Assembly: GCA_029961745.1 (NCBI GenBank)
Contig: CP124680.1
Span: 1,860,001 to 1,924,000 of the forward strand
Source of the DNA: Nocardioides sp. L-11A
Lineage (GTDB): Bacteria; Actinomycetota; Actinomycetes; Propionibacteriales; Nocardioidaceae
Direction of reading: 5' to 3'
Length of the DNA stretch: 64,000 bases
Translations under genes and position numbers: made by a program
Notes under the pieces: generated by a model
Told to the model about the DNA's origin: nothing
The model's input: the letters and a program-made list of their open reading frames with translations, nothing else
Databases searched by the model: none
In this document: positions 37,435 through 50,860 of the stretch, piece after piece
Numbering within the stretch: the first letter of the stretch is position 1
Layout of the letters: every line of letters begins with the position of its first letter

Positions 37435-38610
37435 ATGAACGACTCCCGGACGGTCTACCTCGACCACGCCGCGACGACGCCGATGACCGACGTCGCGGTG
37501 GAGGCGATGACCGCCCAGCTGCGCGAGGTCGGCAACGCCAGCTCCCTGCACGCCTCGGGCCGCCGGGCCCGTCGGGTCGTGGAGGAGTCGCGCGAGACGG
37601 TCGCCCAGGCCCTCGGCTGCCGGCCGGGTGAGGTGGTCTTCACCTCCGGCGGCACCGAGGCGGACAATCTGGCCGTCAAGGGGCTCTACTGGTCACGTCG
37701 CGACGCCGACCGGGCGCGCACCCGGATCCTGGCGCCCGCGGTCGAGCACCACGCCGTCCTCGACGCGCTGGCGTGGCTCGAGGAGCACGAGGGCGCCCAG
37801 GTCGAGCTGCTGCCCGTCGACCACGACGGCCGGCTCGAGATCGCGGCCCTGCGGGCGGCGGTCGAGCGTGACCCGGCCTCGGTCGCGCTGATCACGGTCA
37901 TGTGGGCCAACAACGAGGTCGGCACCCTCCAGCCCGTCGACGAGGTCGTGGCGACCGCCCGGCCACACGCGATCCCCGTGCACACCGACGCCGTCCAGGC
38001 GGTCGGCGCGACCCCGGTCGACTTCGCCGCGTCCGGCGTCGACGCGCTGTCCCTGTCGGGCCACAAGGTCGGCGGTCCCCAGGGCGTCGGAGCCCTGGTC
38101 GTGCGGCGCGAGGTCGAGCTGGCCGCGCTGGTGCACGGCGGCGGCCAGGAGCGCGACGTGCGCAGCGGCACCCTCGACGTGCCGGCCATCGCCGGCTTCG
38201 CCGCAGCCGTGGAGCTCGCGATCAAGCAGCAGACCGAGTACGCCGCCCGCCTGGTCGCCCTGCGCGACGAGCTCGTGGCCGGCGTCCGTAACGCGGTGCC
38301 GGACGCCGTCCTCAACGGCGATCCCGTCGACCGGCTGCCCGGCAACGCCCACCTGAGCTTCCCCGGCTGCGAGGGCGACTCGCTGCTCATGCTGCTCGAC
38401 GCCCGGGGCATCGAGTGCTCGACCGGGTCGGCCTGCTCGGCCGGGGTGCCGCAGCCGTCGCATGTGCTGCTCGCGATGGGGCGCACGAGCGACGAGGCGC
38501 GCAGCTCGCTGCGCTTCAGCCTCGGTCACACCAGCACCGCGGCTGACGTCGTCGCGGTCGTCGAGGCCATCGGTCCGTGCGTCGAGCGCGCCCGCGCGGC
38601 CCGCGCCTGA
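37435..38610 (+). CDS. Cysteine desulfurase, IscS/NifS type
   Basis: A 391-residue PLP enzyme that takes sulfur from cysteine. It begins [11 protein letters not shown]; the PLP Lys is K211 in [12 protein letters not shown]; the catalytic loop carries C334 in [14 protein letters not shown]. The layout (short class I loop) is IscS-like rather than SufS-like. It lies 21 bp before mnmA, so it very probably supplies the persulfide for tRNA 2-thiouridine. TAACCT ten bases before the ATG may be its -10. Known actinobacterial genomes often carry this pair together. Confidence 0.93.
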   Translation: MNDSRTVYLDHAATTPMTDVAVEAMTAQLREVGNASSLHASGRRARRVVEESRETVAQALGCRPGEVVFTSGGTEADNLAVKGLYWSRRDADRARTRILAPAVEHHAVLDALAWLEEHEGAQVELLPVDHDGRLEIAALRAAVERDPASVALITVMWANNEVGTLQPVDEVVATARPHAIPVHTDAVQAVGATPVDFAASGVDALSLSGHKVGGPQGVGALVVRREVELAALVHGGGQERDVRSGTLDVPAIAGFAAAVELAIKQQTEYAARLVALRDELVAGVRNAVPDAVLNGDPVDRLPGNAHLSFPGCEGDSLLMLLDARGIECSTGSACSAGVPQPSHVLLAMGRTSDEARSSLRFSLGHTSTAADVVAVVEAIGPCVERARAARA

Positions 38611-38631
38611 GACCCGGACGGGACCGGTCAC

Positions 38632-39747
38632 GTGAAGGTCGTCGCCGCCATGTCCGGGGGAGTGGACTCCGCCGTCGCCGCCGCCCGCGCCGTCGAGGCG
38701 GGGCACGAGGTCACCGGCATCCACCTGGCGCTCTCGCGCAACCCGAAGTCGTACCGCACCGGTGCCCGCGGCTGCTGCACCATCGAGGACGCCAACGACG
38801 CGCGCCGTGCGGCCGACGTGATCGGCATCCCGTTCTACGTCTGGGACCTCTCCGATCGCTTCCACACCGATGTGGTCGAGGACTTCATGGACACCTACGC
38901 GGCCGGGCAGACACCCAACCCGTGCCTGCGCTGCAACGAGAAGATCAAGTTCGCCGCCGTCCTCGACAGGGCGCTGGCGCTGGGCTTCGACGCCGTGGCC
39001 ACCGGGCACTACGCCGACGTCCGTTCGAGCCCCGACGGCGGCGTCGAGCTGCACCGGGCCGTCGACGCCGCGAAGGACCAGTCCTACGTGCTGGGCGTGC
39101 TCGACGAGCAGCAGCTGCGACACTCGCTGTTCCCGCTGGGGGACACTCCGAAGCCGCAGGTGCGGGCCGAGGCCGCCGCGCGCGGCCTGCTGGTCGCCGA
39201 CAAGCCCGACAGTCACGACATCTGCTTCGTCGCCGACGGCGACAGCACCGGCTGGCTGCGTGAGAAGCTCGGCGACCGCGCGCCCAACCAGGGCGGCGAG
39301 ATCCTCGACGACGCGACCGGGGAGGTGCTCGGCCACCACGAGGGCACCTTCGGGTTCACCATCGGCCAGCGCAAGGGCCTGCGGATCGGCCGGCCGGCGC
39401 CCGACGGCCGCCCCCGCTATGTCCTCGACATCGAGCCCGTCTCCGGCACCGTCACCGTCGGACCGCGCGAGCGACTGGCCGTCGACGGGATCGAGGGCGA
39501 CCGGCTGCGCTGGTGCGGGCGGCCACTCGATGCGGGCACCGTCCTCGACGGCGACGGCGTGACGGTCCAGCTGCGTGCCCACGGCACCGAGCACCGGGCG
39601 GTGGTCCGGGTGGGCGGCGACGTCCTGCAGGTCGACCTGATCGAGCCTGCGCTCGGCATCGCCCCCGGCCAGGCCGTCGTCGTGTACGACGGCACCCGGG
39701 TGGTCGGGTCGGCCACCATCACCGGCACCCGGCGGGTGACCGGATGA
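38632..39747 (+). CDS. mnmA: tRNA-specific 2-thiouridylase
   Basis: A 371-residue enzyme that thiolates U34 of tRNA Lys/Glu/Gln. PP-loop ATP site: [20 protein letters not shown]; the catalytic Cys pair is in [12 protein letters not shown] and [10 protein letters not shown], with the tRNA-binding GQRKGLRIG following, and a C-terminal beta barrel. GTG at 38632. The gene overlaps the MetE-like gene by four bases (ATGA). Sulfur probably comes from the desulfurase just upstream. Confidence 0.94.
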   Translation: MKVVAAMSGGVDSAVAAARAVEAGHEVTGIHLALSRNPKSYRTGARGCCTIEDANDARRAADVIGIPFYVWDLSDRFHTDVVEDFMDTYAAGQTPNPCLRCNEKIKFAAVLDRALALGFDAVATGHYADVRSSPDGGVELHRAVDAAKDQSYVLGVLDEQQLRHSLFPLGDTPKPQVRAEAAARGLLVADKPDSHDICFVADGDSTGWLREKLGDRAPNQGGEILDDATGEVLGHHEGTFGFTIGQRKGLRIGRPAPDGRPRYVLDIEPVSGTVTVGPRERLAVDGIEGDRLRWCGRPLDAGTVLDGDGVTVQLRAHGTEHRAVVRVGGDVLQVDLIEPALGIAPGQAVVVYDGTRVVGSATITGTRRVTG

Positions 39748-40754
39748 CCCGGGGCACGGGCGTCGGCTCCTTCCCCGGCAGCACCCAGCACGACTACGAC
39801 GAGGCGCTCGCGATCGTCCTCGGCGAGCTCGCGGCCGACGAGCACGGACTGGCCTTCGTCCCCGAGGTCCCCGGCCGCGGCGCCGGTGCCGGCCTGACCG
39901 GCCGCACCCTGGGCCTGGTCACCGAGCTCGACGCCGACCTGCAGCCCGAGGGATGGCGGTTGACCGGCACGTCCGGCGCGGCCCCGGTCGACCAGCGCCG
40001 CGCCCGCAGCCTGCTCGCCCAGGACCTCGACGCCCTCGAGGAGCGTGCCGCCGGCCATGCCGGGCCGTTCAAGACCCAGGTGGCCGGGCCCTGGACGCTG
40101 GCCGCCACCGTGGAGCGGCCACGCGGCGACAAGGTCCTCGCCGACCACAGTGCCCGCCGGGACCTGGCCCAGGCCCTCGCGCTGGCCGTCGCCGAGCACC
40201 TCGCCGACCTCCGCCGGCGGCTGCCGGACGCCACCGAGCTGATCCTCCAGGTCGACGAACCGGCGCTGCCGACGGTGCTCGCGGGCGGCGTACCGACGGC
40301 CTCGGGGTTCGGCAAGCACCGCACCGTCCACCCACCCGAGGCCAGCGAGGCGCTGGCCTGGGTGCTCGACGCGGCGACGGCGGCCGGCGCGACCCCTTGG
40401 GTGCACAGTTGCGCCCCGGGGGTGCCGATCGGCCTGCTCCGCGGCGCCGGGGCCCGGGGCGTGATGCTCGATCTCGACCTGCTCGACGCCGACGGCCACG
40501 ACGCCGCCGCCGAGGCGCTGGAGGCCGGCGACACGGTCGTGGCCGGCATCGTGCCGACGACCGGAGCCCTGCCGAGCGACCGGGCGCTCATCGAGCGGGT
40601 CCTGCGCTGGCTGGACCTGCTCGGCCTCGACCCGGAGCTGGTCGGCACCTCCCTGGCGGTCTCGCCGACCTGCGGCCTGGCCGGCGCCACCCCCGCGGCC
40701 GCGCGACAGGCGCTGAAGCTGTCCCGAGCGGTCGCGAGGTCCGTGTCAGGCTGA
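39744..40754 (+). CDS. MetE C-terminal-like (cobalamin-independent methionine synthase family) protein
   Basis: A 336-residue single-domain protein resembling the C-terminal catalytic half of MetE (about 750 residues in full). It begins [10 protein letters not shown], has [11 protein letters not shown] in the barrel and possible zinc ligands in WVHSCAPG and the late SPTCGLAG. Such short MetE-like proteins may transfer methyl groups from other donors to homocysteine, or do something else; there is no N-terminal domain here. Translationally coupled to mnmA. Given the B12 uptake locus in the window, a B12-independent paralogue would be useful when cobalamin is scarce, but this is speculation. 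Confidence 0.85.
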   Translation: MTRGTGVGSFPGSTQHDYDEALAIVLGELAADEHGLAFVPEVPGRGAGAGLTGRTLGLVTELDADLQPEGWRLTGTSGAAPVDQRRARSLLAQDLDALEERAAGHAGPFKTQVAGPWTLAATVERPRGDKVLADHSARRDLAQALALAVAEHLADLRRRLPDATELILQVDEPALPTVLAGGVPTASGFGKHRTVHPPEASEALAWVLDAATAAGATPWVHSCAPGVPIGLLRGAGARGVMLDLDLLDADGHDAAAEALEAGDTVVAGIVPTTGALPSDRALIERVLRWLDLLGLDPELVGTSLAVSPTCGLAGATPAAARQALKLSRAVARSVSG

Positions 40755-40758
40755 CCGG

Positions 40759-41838
40759 GTGAGTACTCGGGGGTTCCTGCTCAAGAGCACGGTCGCGGCA
40801 CTCGTCGTGTTCGTGCTGCTCAGCGGCGTGATCGCGCTCGGCAACCTGTTCGCCGGTCCGGACGACGACCCCGTGCCCGCGACCAAGAAGGCGATCGCCG
40901 CCGTCGCGGTCGACGTCCTCGACCTGCGCCCGACGTCGTTCGAGGTCAACCCGCGCTACGACGTCGCTGACCCGCTCGGCGTGGAGATCCGGTTCCGGCC
41001 ACCGGGGGAGCGGGGCGACTCCCACTACCTGTACGTCTCGGTCGACGAGGCCGGTACGCGCGACCTCGCCGGCTGCGGCGAGCACGACGAGTGCGCCGAC
41101 TGGAGCGGCGACGGGGGCACCTTCCACCTGTCCTGGCAGGAGGAGGAGCCCGAGGAGGACCCGGGCATCCTCACGCTGGCCTTCCGGACCGCCGCCGGCG
41201 AGCAGCGCAGCGTGACCTACGCCGGCGCCCTGATCGAGGGCGACCCGCGCGACCAGGACCTCCCGCTGGACGTCGAGGACGACCTGGCCCGGCTGCTGAC
41301 CGACGACCGGCTCTCCGCGACCACCACCCAGGATCTGGTCGACGCCGACCTGCCGAAGTGGCCGAAGGACGACACCCGCGGGGACCCGGTCCCGACGACG
41401 CCCGACGCCGTCGCGCAGTGGATGGTCGAGGATGGCGTCACCGAGCCGAAGGGCGGCGGGCGGCCGGCCGACACCACGGCGTACGGCGACGGCGCGGTCG
41501 GCGCCGAGCTGACCTCCCCGGACCGCACGGTCACGGTGGTGCTGGTGCCGCGGGACAGCCCGACGGTGCCGACCTGCGGTGCGGAGTGGCACTGCGCGAC
41601 CCGGGGCGGTGTCGTCCGCGGCTGGCAGCCGGGCGCGGCGCTCGCGATCCGTCGTACCGGCGACGCGGTCGTGCTCGCGACCGTGCGCTCGTCGCGGATC
41701 ACGGCGCTGCCGCGCAACAGCGCCTCCGCCTCGCCCGGCGCCGACTACGAGGCCCTCGCCGACGGCTACGCCGCGGACAACCTGGTCACCACCCGGGAGT
41801 TCGCCGAAGGGGTCGACCTGCCCTGGTTCGCGGGCTGA
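40759..41838 (+). CDS. Predicted membrane-anchored extracytoplasmic protein
   Basis: A 359-residue protein that I do not recognise. One N-terminal membrane helix (about residues 10-33) without a lipobox anchors a polar Asp/Glu-rich domain. It contains four Cys (GCGEHDECADW; TCGAEWHCATRGG) that could form two disulfides outside the cell. No catalytic motif is visible. CAGGCT-N6 before the GTG gives a leaderless-like start 4 bp after the MetE-like gene, so it may be transcribed separately or as the last gene of that operon. Confidence 0.75.
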   Translation: MSTRGFLLKSTVAALVVFVLLSGVIALGNLFAGPDDDPVPATKKAIAAVAVDVLDLRPTSFEVNPRYDVADPLGVEIRFRPPGERGDSHYLYVSVDEAGTRDLAGCGEHDECADWSGDGGTFHLSWQEEEPEEDPGILTLAFRTAAGEQRSVTYAGALIEGDPRDQDLPLDVEDDLARLLTDDRLSATTTQDLVDADLPKWPKDDTRGDPVPTTPDAVAQWMVEDGVTEPKGGGRPADTTAYGDGAVGAELTSPDRTVTVVLVPRDSPTVPTCGAEWHCATRGGVVRGWQPGAALAIRRTGDAVVLATVRSSRITALPRNSASASPGADYEALADGYAADNLVTTREFAEGVDLPWFAG

Positions 41839-41856
41839 GGCTCGGCGCGCGCGGTG

Positions 41857-41950
41857 TCGGCTTCATCACGGGATGTAGGTGAAGCCACGCTTCTGCAGTG
41901 GAGTTCCGCTACAGAAGCTCCGATCCGGCTACATCCCGTGATGAATCCGA
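41857..41950. repeat. Palindromic intergenic repeat, family 1, copy B
   Basis: A 94-bp nested palindrome between convergent genes. The outer arms (TCGGCTTCATCACGGGATGT and its complement at the right end) match in 22 of 24 positions. The inner hairpin at 41889-41918 pairs GCTTCTGCAGTGGA with TCCGCTACAGAAGC. It is the same element type as 6754-6849. Confidence 0.8.
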
Positions 41951-41976
41951 GCCGACCGAGCCCCGCCCACCCGAGG

Positions 41977-43533
41977 TCAGCCTACGTGCACGCCCTCCGG
42001 CGCGTCGCCCGCGAGCTCGGTGTGCTTGACGTTGAGCAGCAGCCAGATGATCAGGGAGGCACCCCAGATCATGAACGCTCCCACGAGGAAGGCGTGGGTC
42101 GCGCCGTCGGCGAACGCCGCGCCCGCGTTGAGCGGGTCGTTGGGGTTGTCGGCCATCAGGCCGCCGAGCTTCTCGGTCGTGTAGTGCGAGGCGACCGCCG
42201 AGAGGGTGGCGAGCCCGAGCGCGCCGCCGACCTGCTGCATGGTGTTGAGCACGCCGGAGCCGATGCCGGCGTCCTGGGTGCGCACGCCGTGCACGGCGGT
42301 CAGCGTCATCGGCACGAAGGTCAGACCCATGCCGAGCGACATCAGGACGACGAACGGCGCGATGTCGGTCCAGTAGCTCTCCTGCCCGAACTCCAGGCGC
42401 GAGAAGGAGAAGAGCGCGAACCCGGCGAGGATGGTGCCGGTGCCGGCGAGGAAGCGCGGGTCGACCTTGGAGGCCAGCTTCGAGGACAGCGTCGCGCCGA
42501 ACACCATGCCGACCGCGAACGGCAGGAAGGCGAAGCCGGTCTTGAGCGGTGAGTAGCCCATGATGTTCTGCACGTAGAGCGACAGGAAGAAGAACATCGC
42601 GAACATCGCGGCCGGGGTGACCATCATGGCGACGAACGCCACCGCGCGGGTCCGGCTGGCGAAGATCGACAGCGGCATGAGCGGGTGCTTGATCCGGGTC
42701 TCGATGAGGACGAACGCGATCAGGGCGACGACACCGATGACCATCGCGGTGACGGCGAGCGGGTCGCCCCAGCCGTAGCTGGTGCCGTGCGGGTTGGCGG
42801 CGGTCACCGTGTCGGGGTCGACGTTGCTGGTGCGGGTGATGCCGTAGACCAGGGCCAGCAGACCGCCGGTGCCGAGGACGGCGCCGGGCAGGTCGAGGGT
42901 GCCGGCGTGGTGATCGGTGTCGGGCAGCAGACGAGGGGCGAAGTACGCCGCCGCGAGGCCGATCGGGACGTTGATGAGGAAGGTCAGCCGCCAGCCCCAG
43001 CCGGGGTCGAGGTCGGTCAGCCAGCCGCCGAGCACCAGGCCGATCGCGGCACCGATGCCGGACATCGCGGCGAACACCGAGAACGCGCGGTTGCGCGCCG
43101 GGCCGGCCGGGAAGGTCGTGGTGATCAGCGCCAGCGCGGTCGGCGACGCGAGCGCGGCGCCGAGGCCCTGCAGGCCACGGGAGCCGAGCAGCATGGCCTC
43201 GTTCTGGGCGACGCCGCCGAGGGCCGAGGCGATCGCGAACAGGGCGACTCCGGCCATGAAGACCCGGCGTCGGCCGTACAGGTCGCCGAGGCGGCCGCCG
43301 AGCAGCAGCAGGCCGCCGAAGGCCAGGGCGTACCCGGTGACGACCCAGGACAGGTTCGACGGGTCGATCGAGAGGTCGGTGCCGATATAGGGCAGCGCGA
43401 TATTGGCGATGGTGCTGTCCAGCACCACCATCAGCTGCGCCACGCAGATCAGGACGAGCGCCCAGCCGGCGTGCTTCACGGCGGGCGCGGCCTGCTCCTT
43501 CTCGGGCAGGTCGGAGGCGGTCATTTCGGCCAC
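41977..43533 (-). CDS. MFS drug exporter, DHA2 family (14 helices)
   Basis: A 518-residue proton-driven exporter of the EmrB/QacA type. The family motifs are present: LDSTIANIALPYIG (motif D1 of helix 1), GGRLGDLYGRRRVF (motif A), RGLQGLGAALASPTALALI (motif B) and the helix-5 motif C region GIGAAIGLVLGGWLTD. About 14 hydrophobic segments are predicted. GTG at 43533 has AAGGAA upstream. It is the second gene after a TetR regulator, 42 bp apart, so it is very likely the regulator's target and induced by its ligand. Confidence 0.92.
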   Translation of the reverse strand: MAEMTASDLPEKEQAAPAVKHAGWALVLICVAQLMVVLDSTIANIALPYIGTDLSIDPSNLSWVVTGYALAFGGLLLLGGRLGDLYGRRRVFMAGVALFAIASALGGVAQNEAMLLGSRGLQGLGAALASPTALALITTTFPAGPARNRAFSVFAAMSGIGAAIGLVLGGWLTDLDPGWGWRLTFLINVPIGLAAAYFAPRLLPDTDHHAGTLDLPGAVLGTGGLLALVYGITRTSNVDPDTVTAANPHGTSYGWGDPLAVTAMVIGVVALIAFVLIETRIKHPLMPLSIFASRTRAVAFVAMMVTPAAMFAMFFFLSLYVQNIMGYSPLKTGFAFLPFAVGMVFGATLSSKLASKVDPRFLAGTGTILAGFALFSFSRLEFGQESYWTDIAPFVVLMSLGMGLTFVPMTLTAVHGVRTQDAGIGSGVLNTMQQVGGALGLATLSAVASHYTTEKLGGLMADNPNDPLNAGAAFADGATHAFLVGAFMIWGASLIIWLLLNVKHTELAGDAPEGVHVG

Positions 43534-43575
43534 AAGGGTTCCTTGGGTGTGAGGTGTGGGTGGTGCGTGGAGAGG

Positions 43576-46932
<3,357 letters not shown>

Positions 46933-46941
46933 CGTGGGCGC

Positions 46942-47352
46942 ATGCTGACGCACACCAGACTCTCCTCCCTCTTCGTGCTCGACCAGGACGAGGCGCTCGA
47001 CTTCTATGTCGGCGTGCTCGGCATGGAGGTGCGCACCGATGCCGACCTCGGCTTCATGCGCTGGCTCACCGTCGGAGTTCCGGGCGATCCGGACCGCGAG
47101 ATCCTCCTGGAACGACCCGGTGCACCGTCGATGGACGACGCGACCGCCGGCCAGGTCCGCGATCTCCTGACCCGCGGCGCGGCCGGCGGCTGGATCGCCC
47201 TCGCCACCGACGACGCCCAGGCGATGTACGACGACCTCGTCGCCAAGGGCGTGGACGTCACCGACGAGATCAGCGTCAAGGGCTACGGCACCGACTTCGG
47301 CATCCGCGATCCGTTCGGCAACAGGCTCCGGATCGGACAGATGGCCGGCTGA
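46942..47352 (+). CDS. VOC-superfamily (glyoxalase/bleomycin-resistance-like) protein
   Basis: A 136-residue single-domain protein of the vicinal oxygen chelate fold: two beta-alpha-beta-beta-beta modules with LSSLFVLDQDEALDFYVGVLGME at the start and ISVKGYGTDFGIRDPFGNRLRIGQ at the end. Metal-ligand residues are not certain. Such proteins range from lyases to dioxygenases and antibiotic sequestrators; the function here is unknown. The adjacent sensor-less AraC regulator suggests a stress or xenobiotic response. Confidence 0.88.
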   Translation: MLTHTRLSSLFVLDQDEALDFYVGVLGMEVRTDADLGFMRWLTVGVPGDPDREILLERPGAPSMDDATAGQVRDLLTRGAAGGWIALATDDAQAMYDDLVAKGVDVTDEISVKGYGTDFGIRDPFGNRLRIGQMAG

Positions 47353-47390
47353 GGCCCCTGCTCGGCGCCGGGGCAGGGCACACTGACGGA

Positions 47391-48428
47391 GTGAGGTGGC
47401 TGCGTCGGATCGTGCCGGTGGTCGCCCTGGCGTCCGTGGCCACCGGGTGCTCCGACGCGGGGGAGCCGGATGCCGACCCCACGACTGCTCCGCCGGTCCC
47501 GTCCGCGACGAGCGGGGGAGCGTCTCCGAGCGAGGAGCCGGCTGCCGCCGTACCTCCGCATCCGGTGTCGCTGCCCGCGCTCGCGCAGACCTCCTTCGAC
47601 GGCGGGCGGCTGCGCCTCGGCGCGGAGGTGGCGCGCGGCCCACGACACCGGCAGTACGCCGTCACCTACCGCAGCGGCGGACTCACCGTGTCGGGCCGGC
47701 TCGCGGTGCCGGACGGGCCGGGGCCGTTCCCGGCGGTCGTGCTCGCGCACGGCTACATCGATCCGGGCGTCTACGTCAACGGGCAGGGGATGACGCGCGA
47801 ACGGGCCTGGTTCGGGGACCGCGGGTACGTCGCGCTGCACGTCGACTACCGCGGCCACGCCGGCTCCGACGCAGACCCGAGCGGCGGACTGGACATGCGG
47901 CTGGGCTACACCGAGGACGTGGTCAACGCGGTCCTCGCACTGCGCGGCTGGGACGGCCCGGTCGACGACGAGCGGGTCGCGCTGGTCGGCCGGTCGATGG
48001 GCGGTGGCGTCGTCTACAACGCGCTCGCGGTGCGGCCCGGCCTGGTCGACGCGGCTGTGGTGTTCGCGCCGGTGAGCTCGGACGCCGTCGACAACTTCGA
48101 GCGGTGGATCCGCCCCGATCCCGCCCGTGACGGCGCCGCCCGCCGGATCCTGCGCCGCTACGGCGAGCCGGCCGCGGCCCCGTCGTTCTGGGAGGGGATC
48201 AGCGCGCGGACCTACTTCGGTGCGGTCACCGAGCCGGTGCTCATCCACCATGGCACCTCCGACGACTCCTGCCCCATCCGGTGGAGCCGTGCGACGGCCC
48301 GGCTGATGGAGCGGGCCGGCGTCGACGTGACGATGCGGACCTATCCCGGAGAGGAGCACGCGTTCGGTCCGCAGTGGGACCTGTCGATGGAGCGGACCGG
48401 GCGGTTCCTGGCCCGCCACCTGGGCTGA
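47391..48428 (+). CDS. Alpha/beta-hydrolase lipoprotein
   Basis: A 345-residue exported hydrolase. The N-terminal lipobox (ASVATGC, Cys near residue 20) is followed by a Pro/Ser/Thr linker and a prolyl-oligopeptidase-like hydrolase domain (about 90-345). The oxyanion region is LAHGYIDPG, the nucleophile motif VGRSMGGG, then the Asp (HGTSDDSCP) and His (GEEHAFG) of the triad. It resembles dipeptidyl aminopeptidase/acylaminoacyl peptidase-type hydrolases. The GTG at 47391 (preceded by CACACT-N6) gives the full lipobox. The substrate is unknown. Confidence 0.87.
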   Translation: MRWLRRIVPVVALASVATGCSDAGEPDADPTTAPPVPSATSGGASPSEEPAAAVPPHPVSLPALAQTSFDGGRLRLGAEVARGPRHRQYAVTYRSGGLTVSGRLAVPDGPGPFPAVVLAHGYIDPGVYVNGQGMTRERAWFGDRGYVALHVDYRGHAGSDADPSGGLDMRLGYTEDVVNAVLALRGWDGPVDDERVALVGRSMGGGVVYNALAVRPGLVDAAVVFAPVSSDAVDNFERWIRPDPARDGAARRILRRYGEPAAAPSFWEGISARTYFGAVTEPVLIHHGTSDDSCPIRWSRATARLMERAGVDVTMRTYPGEEHAFGPQWDLSMERTGRFLARHLG

Positions 48429-48464
48429 GGTGGACGTCGGGTCCGGCCGGCGGCGGGTGCCGCA

Positions 48465-48572
48465 GTAACACGCTGTCCGCGCGACAGGGTGCCGGTTCTC
48501 GGCACGACACGCCGGCGCTATGCAGCGCTCGCTCCTGACAACCGTCGACCGGTCAGGTGGACAGCGTGTTAC
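48465..48572. repeat. Inverted-repeat element with 14-bp termini
   Basis: GTAACACGCTGTCC (48465-48478) and its exact complement GGACAGCGTGTTAC (48559-48572) bound a 108-bp segment holding two further hairpins: GTGCCG/CGGCAC (48489-48505) and CCTGAC/GTCAGG (48534-48556). It lies between two convergent genes, and its right end overlaps the last codons and stop of the minus-strand gene. Confidence 0.6.
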
Positions 48573-48994
48573 AGCGAGTGCAGCCAGGCATCCGCGGCCG
48601 TCGCATCCGGGAGCCGGGCCACCCGGAGGGCCGGGTGCGTCATCGCCGCGGCGTCGACCCAGCCGAGATCGGGCGCGCGGTCGGACCGGATCCGGCGCAG
48701 CGTGCGGCGTACCCTCCCGGCGAATCCGGCGGCCTCCAGCTCGACGTGGAGGAGCAGGTCCGCCCGTTCGAGCAGCGGCGGACGCGCCCACTCCTCGTCG
48801 GCCGTCGTCACCCAGCCGTCGAACGTCGCCAGCCGGGCCAGCTCGGCCGGTCCGGACAGCTCGGCGAGCGGGACGAGTGGGACGTCGAGCGCCGTCGCGA
48901 GCCGGGGCAGGAAGGTCGCCAGCTTCTCGTCCGGGGCACCGGCCACGACCACGCGCTGCGGGAGGCGGCGCGGGACGGGAGCGAGGGCGTGCAC
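48569..48994 (-). CDS. Hypothetical protein upstream of gatC
   Basis: A 141-residue protein that I do not recognise confidently. It starts with a region like a nucleotide-binding fold ([33 protein letters not shown]), then [24 protein letters not shown] and a basic C-terminal helical part. GxPxEK is not a true P-loop. The pattern is reminiscent of adenylate-kinase-like topology proteins that have lost the catalytic Lys/Thr. GTG at 48994 lies 44 bp from the divergent gatC start. Its stop codon falls in the right terminal arm of the inverted-repeat element. Confidence 0.65.
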   Translation of the reverse strand: MHALAPVPRRLPQRVVVAGAPDEKLATFLPRLATALDVPLVPLAELSGPAELARLATFDGWVTTADEEWARPPLLERADLLLHVELEAAGFAGRVRRTLRRIRSDRAPDLGWVDAAAMTHPALRVARLPDATAADAWLHSL

Positions 48995-49024
48995 CCGCCG
49001 GATTCTAGGGACCGGCCGACGACC

Positions 49025-49030
49025 TAGAAT
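49025..49030 (+). promoter_or_regulatory. -10 element of a leaderless promoter for gatCAB
   Basis: TAGAAT ends seven bases before the ATG at 49038; no ribosome binding site is present. The identical hexamer and spacing are seen at the TIGR03960 gene (8934). Confidence 0.55.
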
Positions 49031-49037
49031 CGCCGGC

Positions 49038-49337
49038 ATGTCTCAACTCACCCGCGACGAGGTGGCCCACCTGGCCGATCTCGCCCGGATCGACCTCGAC
49101 GACGCCGAGCTGGACCACCTCGCGCCCCAGCTCAACGTGATCCTCGAGGCGGTCGCGTCCATCAGCGGTGTGGCCGGCGACGACGTGCCGCCGACCTCGC
49201 ACCCGATCCCGCTGACCAACGTCTTCCGCGAGGACGTCGTCGTGCCCGGCCTGAGCGCCGAGCAGGCGCTCGCCGGTGCGCCGGAGGCGGAGGAGCAGCG
49301 GTTCCGGGTCCCGCGGATCCTGGGGGACGAGCAGTGA
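49038..49337 (+). CDS. gatC: Asp/Glu-tRNA amidotransferase subunit C
   Basis: A 99-residue subunit that wraps around GatA and joins it to GatB. Conserved pattern: [17 protein letters not shown] at the start, [26 protein letters not shown] and the end [11 protein letters not shown]. The stop overlaps the GatA GTG (GTGA). The three genes are translationally chained (gatC-gatA-gatB), as usual in Actinobacteria, which lack glutaminyl- and asparaginyl-tRNA synthetases. Confidence 0.94.
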   Translation: MSQLTRDEVAHLADLARIDLDDAELDHLAPQLNVILEAVASISGVAGDDVPPTSHPIPLTNVFREDVVVPGLSAEQALAGAPEAEEQRFRVPRILGDEQ

Positions 49338-50860
49338 GCGAGCTGATCAAGAAGACCGCCGCCGAGCTGGCCGACGCGCTGGTCGCCGGCACGACCACCT
49401 CGGTCGAGCTGACCCAGGCGCACCTCGACCGGATCGCGGCTGTGGACGGCGACGCCGAGTCGGGCGTGCACGCCTTCCTCCACGTGGACGCCGAGGGCGC
49501 GCTGGCGCAGGCCGCCGCGTCCGACGCCCGTCGCGCGGCGGGGGAGGCCCGGCACCTGCTCGACGGCGTCCCGATCGCGGTTAAGGACGTCCTCGCCACC
49601 CAGGGCCTGCCCACGACGTGCGGCTCCAAGATCCTCGAGGGCTGGATCCCGCCGTACGACGCGACGGTGGTGCGGCGCATCAAGGACGCCGGCCTGCCGA
49701 TCCTCGGCAAGACCAATATGGACGAGTTCGCCATGGGCTCCTCGACCGAGCACTCGGCGTACGGCCCGACCCGCAACCCGTGGGACCAGACCCGGATCCC
49801 GGGCGGCTCCGGCGGTGGCTCGGCCGCTGCTGTGGCGGCCTTCGAGGCGCCGCTCGCCCTCGGCACCGACACCGGCGGCTCGATCCGCCAGCCCGGCGCG
49901 GTCACCGGCACGGTCGGCGTGAAGCCGACCTACGGCGGCGTCTCGCGCTACGGCCTGGTCGCGCTCGCCAACAGCCTCGACCAGGTCGGCCCGGTCACCC
50001 GGACCGTCCTCGACTCCGCGCTGCTCCACGAGCTGATCGGCGGGCACGACCCGCTCGACTCGACCTCCGTCGACGCACCCGTCGGCGCGTACGTCGCGGC
50101 GGCGCGGGACGGCGCCCGGGGTGACCTCGCCGGGCTCAAGGTCGGCGTCATCAAGGAGCTGGCCGGCGATGGCTGGCAGGCCGGCGTGATGCAGCGCTTC
50201 GCCGAGACCGTCGACCTGCTGAAGGAGCTGGGCGCCGAGGTCACCGAGGTGTCCTGCCCGACCTTCGTCCACGCGATGGCGACCTACTACCTCATCCTGC
50301 CGGCGGAGTGCTCCTCCAACCTCGCCAAGTTCGACGCCATGCGCTACGGCCTGCGCGTCGTTCCCGACGGGGACCCCTCGGCCGAGGCCGTGATGAAGGC
50401 GACCCGCGACGCCGGCTTCGGCGACGAGGTCAAGCGTCGGATCATGATCGGCACCTACGCCCTCTCGAGCGGCTACTACGACGCCTACTACGGGCAGGCG
50501 CAGAAGGTCCGCACGCTCATCTCGCGCGACTTCGCCGCGGCCTTCGAGGACGTCGACGTCCTGGTGTCGCCGACCTCGCCGACCACGGCGTTCCCGCTGG
50601 GCGACAAGCTCGACGACCCGCTGGCGATGTACCTGCAGGATCTGGCCACGATCCCGGCCAACCTCGCCGGCGTCCCGGGCATCTCGGTCCCGGCCGGCCT
50701 CGCCGCCGAGGACGGGCTCCCGGTGGGCTTCCAGGTGCTGGCCCCGGCGCTCGCCGACGACCGGCTCTATCGCGTGGGGGCGGCCGTCGAGGCCGCGCTG
50801 ACGCAGCGCTGGGGCGGCCCGATCCTGGCGAAGGCCCCGACCCTGGAGGGTGGACGATGA
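49334..50860 (+). CDS. gatA: Asp/Glu-tRNA amidotransferase subunit A
   Basis: A 508-residue amidase that frees ammonia from glutamine for Gln-tRNA/Asn-tRNA synthesis. The amidase-signature catalytic triad is seen: Lys in IAVKDVLAT, cis-Ser and Ser in [15 protein letters not shown] and [12 protein letters not shown]. Glutamine-pocket residues ([18 protein letters not shown]) also match. The gene overlaps both gatC and gatB by four bases. Full family length. Confidence 0.96.
   Translation: MSELIKKTAAELADALVAGTTTSVELTQAHLDRIAAVDGDAESGVHAFLHVDAEGALAQAAASDARRAAGEARHLLDGVPIAVKDVLATQGLPTTCGSKILEGWIPPYDATVVRRIKDAGLPILGKTNMDEFAMGSSTEHSAYGPTRNPWDQTRIPGGSGGGSAAAVAAFEAPLALGTDTGGSIRQPGAVTGTVGVKPTYGGVSRYGLVALANSLDQVGPVTRTVLDSALLHELIGGHDPLDSTSVDAPVGAYVAAARDGARGDLAGLKVGVIKELAGDGWQAGVMQRFAETVDLLKELGAEVTEVSCPTFVHAMATYYLILPAECSSNLAKFDAMRYGLRVVPDGDPSAEAVMKATRDAGFGDEVKRRIMIGTYALSSGYYDAYYGQAQKVRTLISRDFAAAFEDVDVLVSPTSPTTAFPLGDKLDDPLAMYLQDLATIPANLAGVPGISVPAGLAAEDGLPVGFQVLAPALADDRLYRVGAAVEAALTQRWGGPILAKAPTLEGGR

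Noticed and set aside
48465..48572. Integron attC site or tRNA-like fold
   Set aside because: No GTTRRRY core, no extrahelical-base layout, no integrase nearby, and no tRNA acceptor/T-arm signature.
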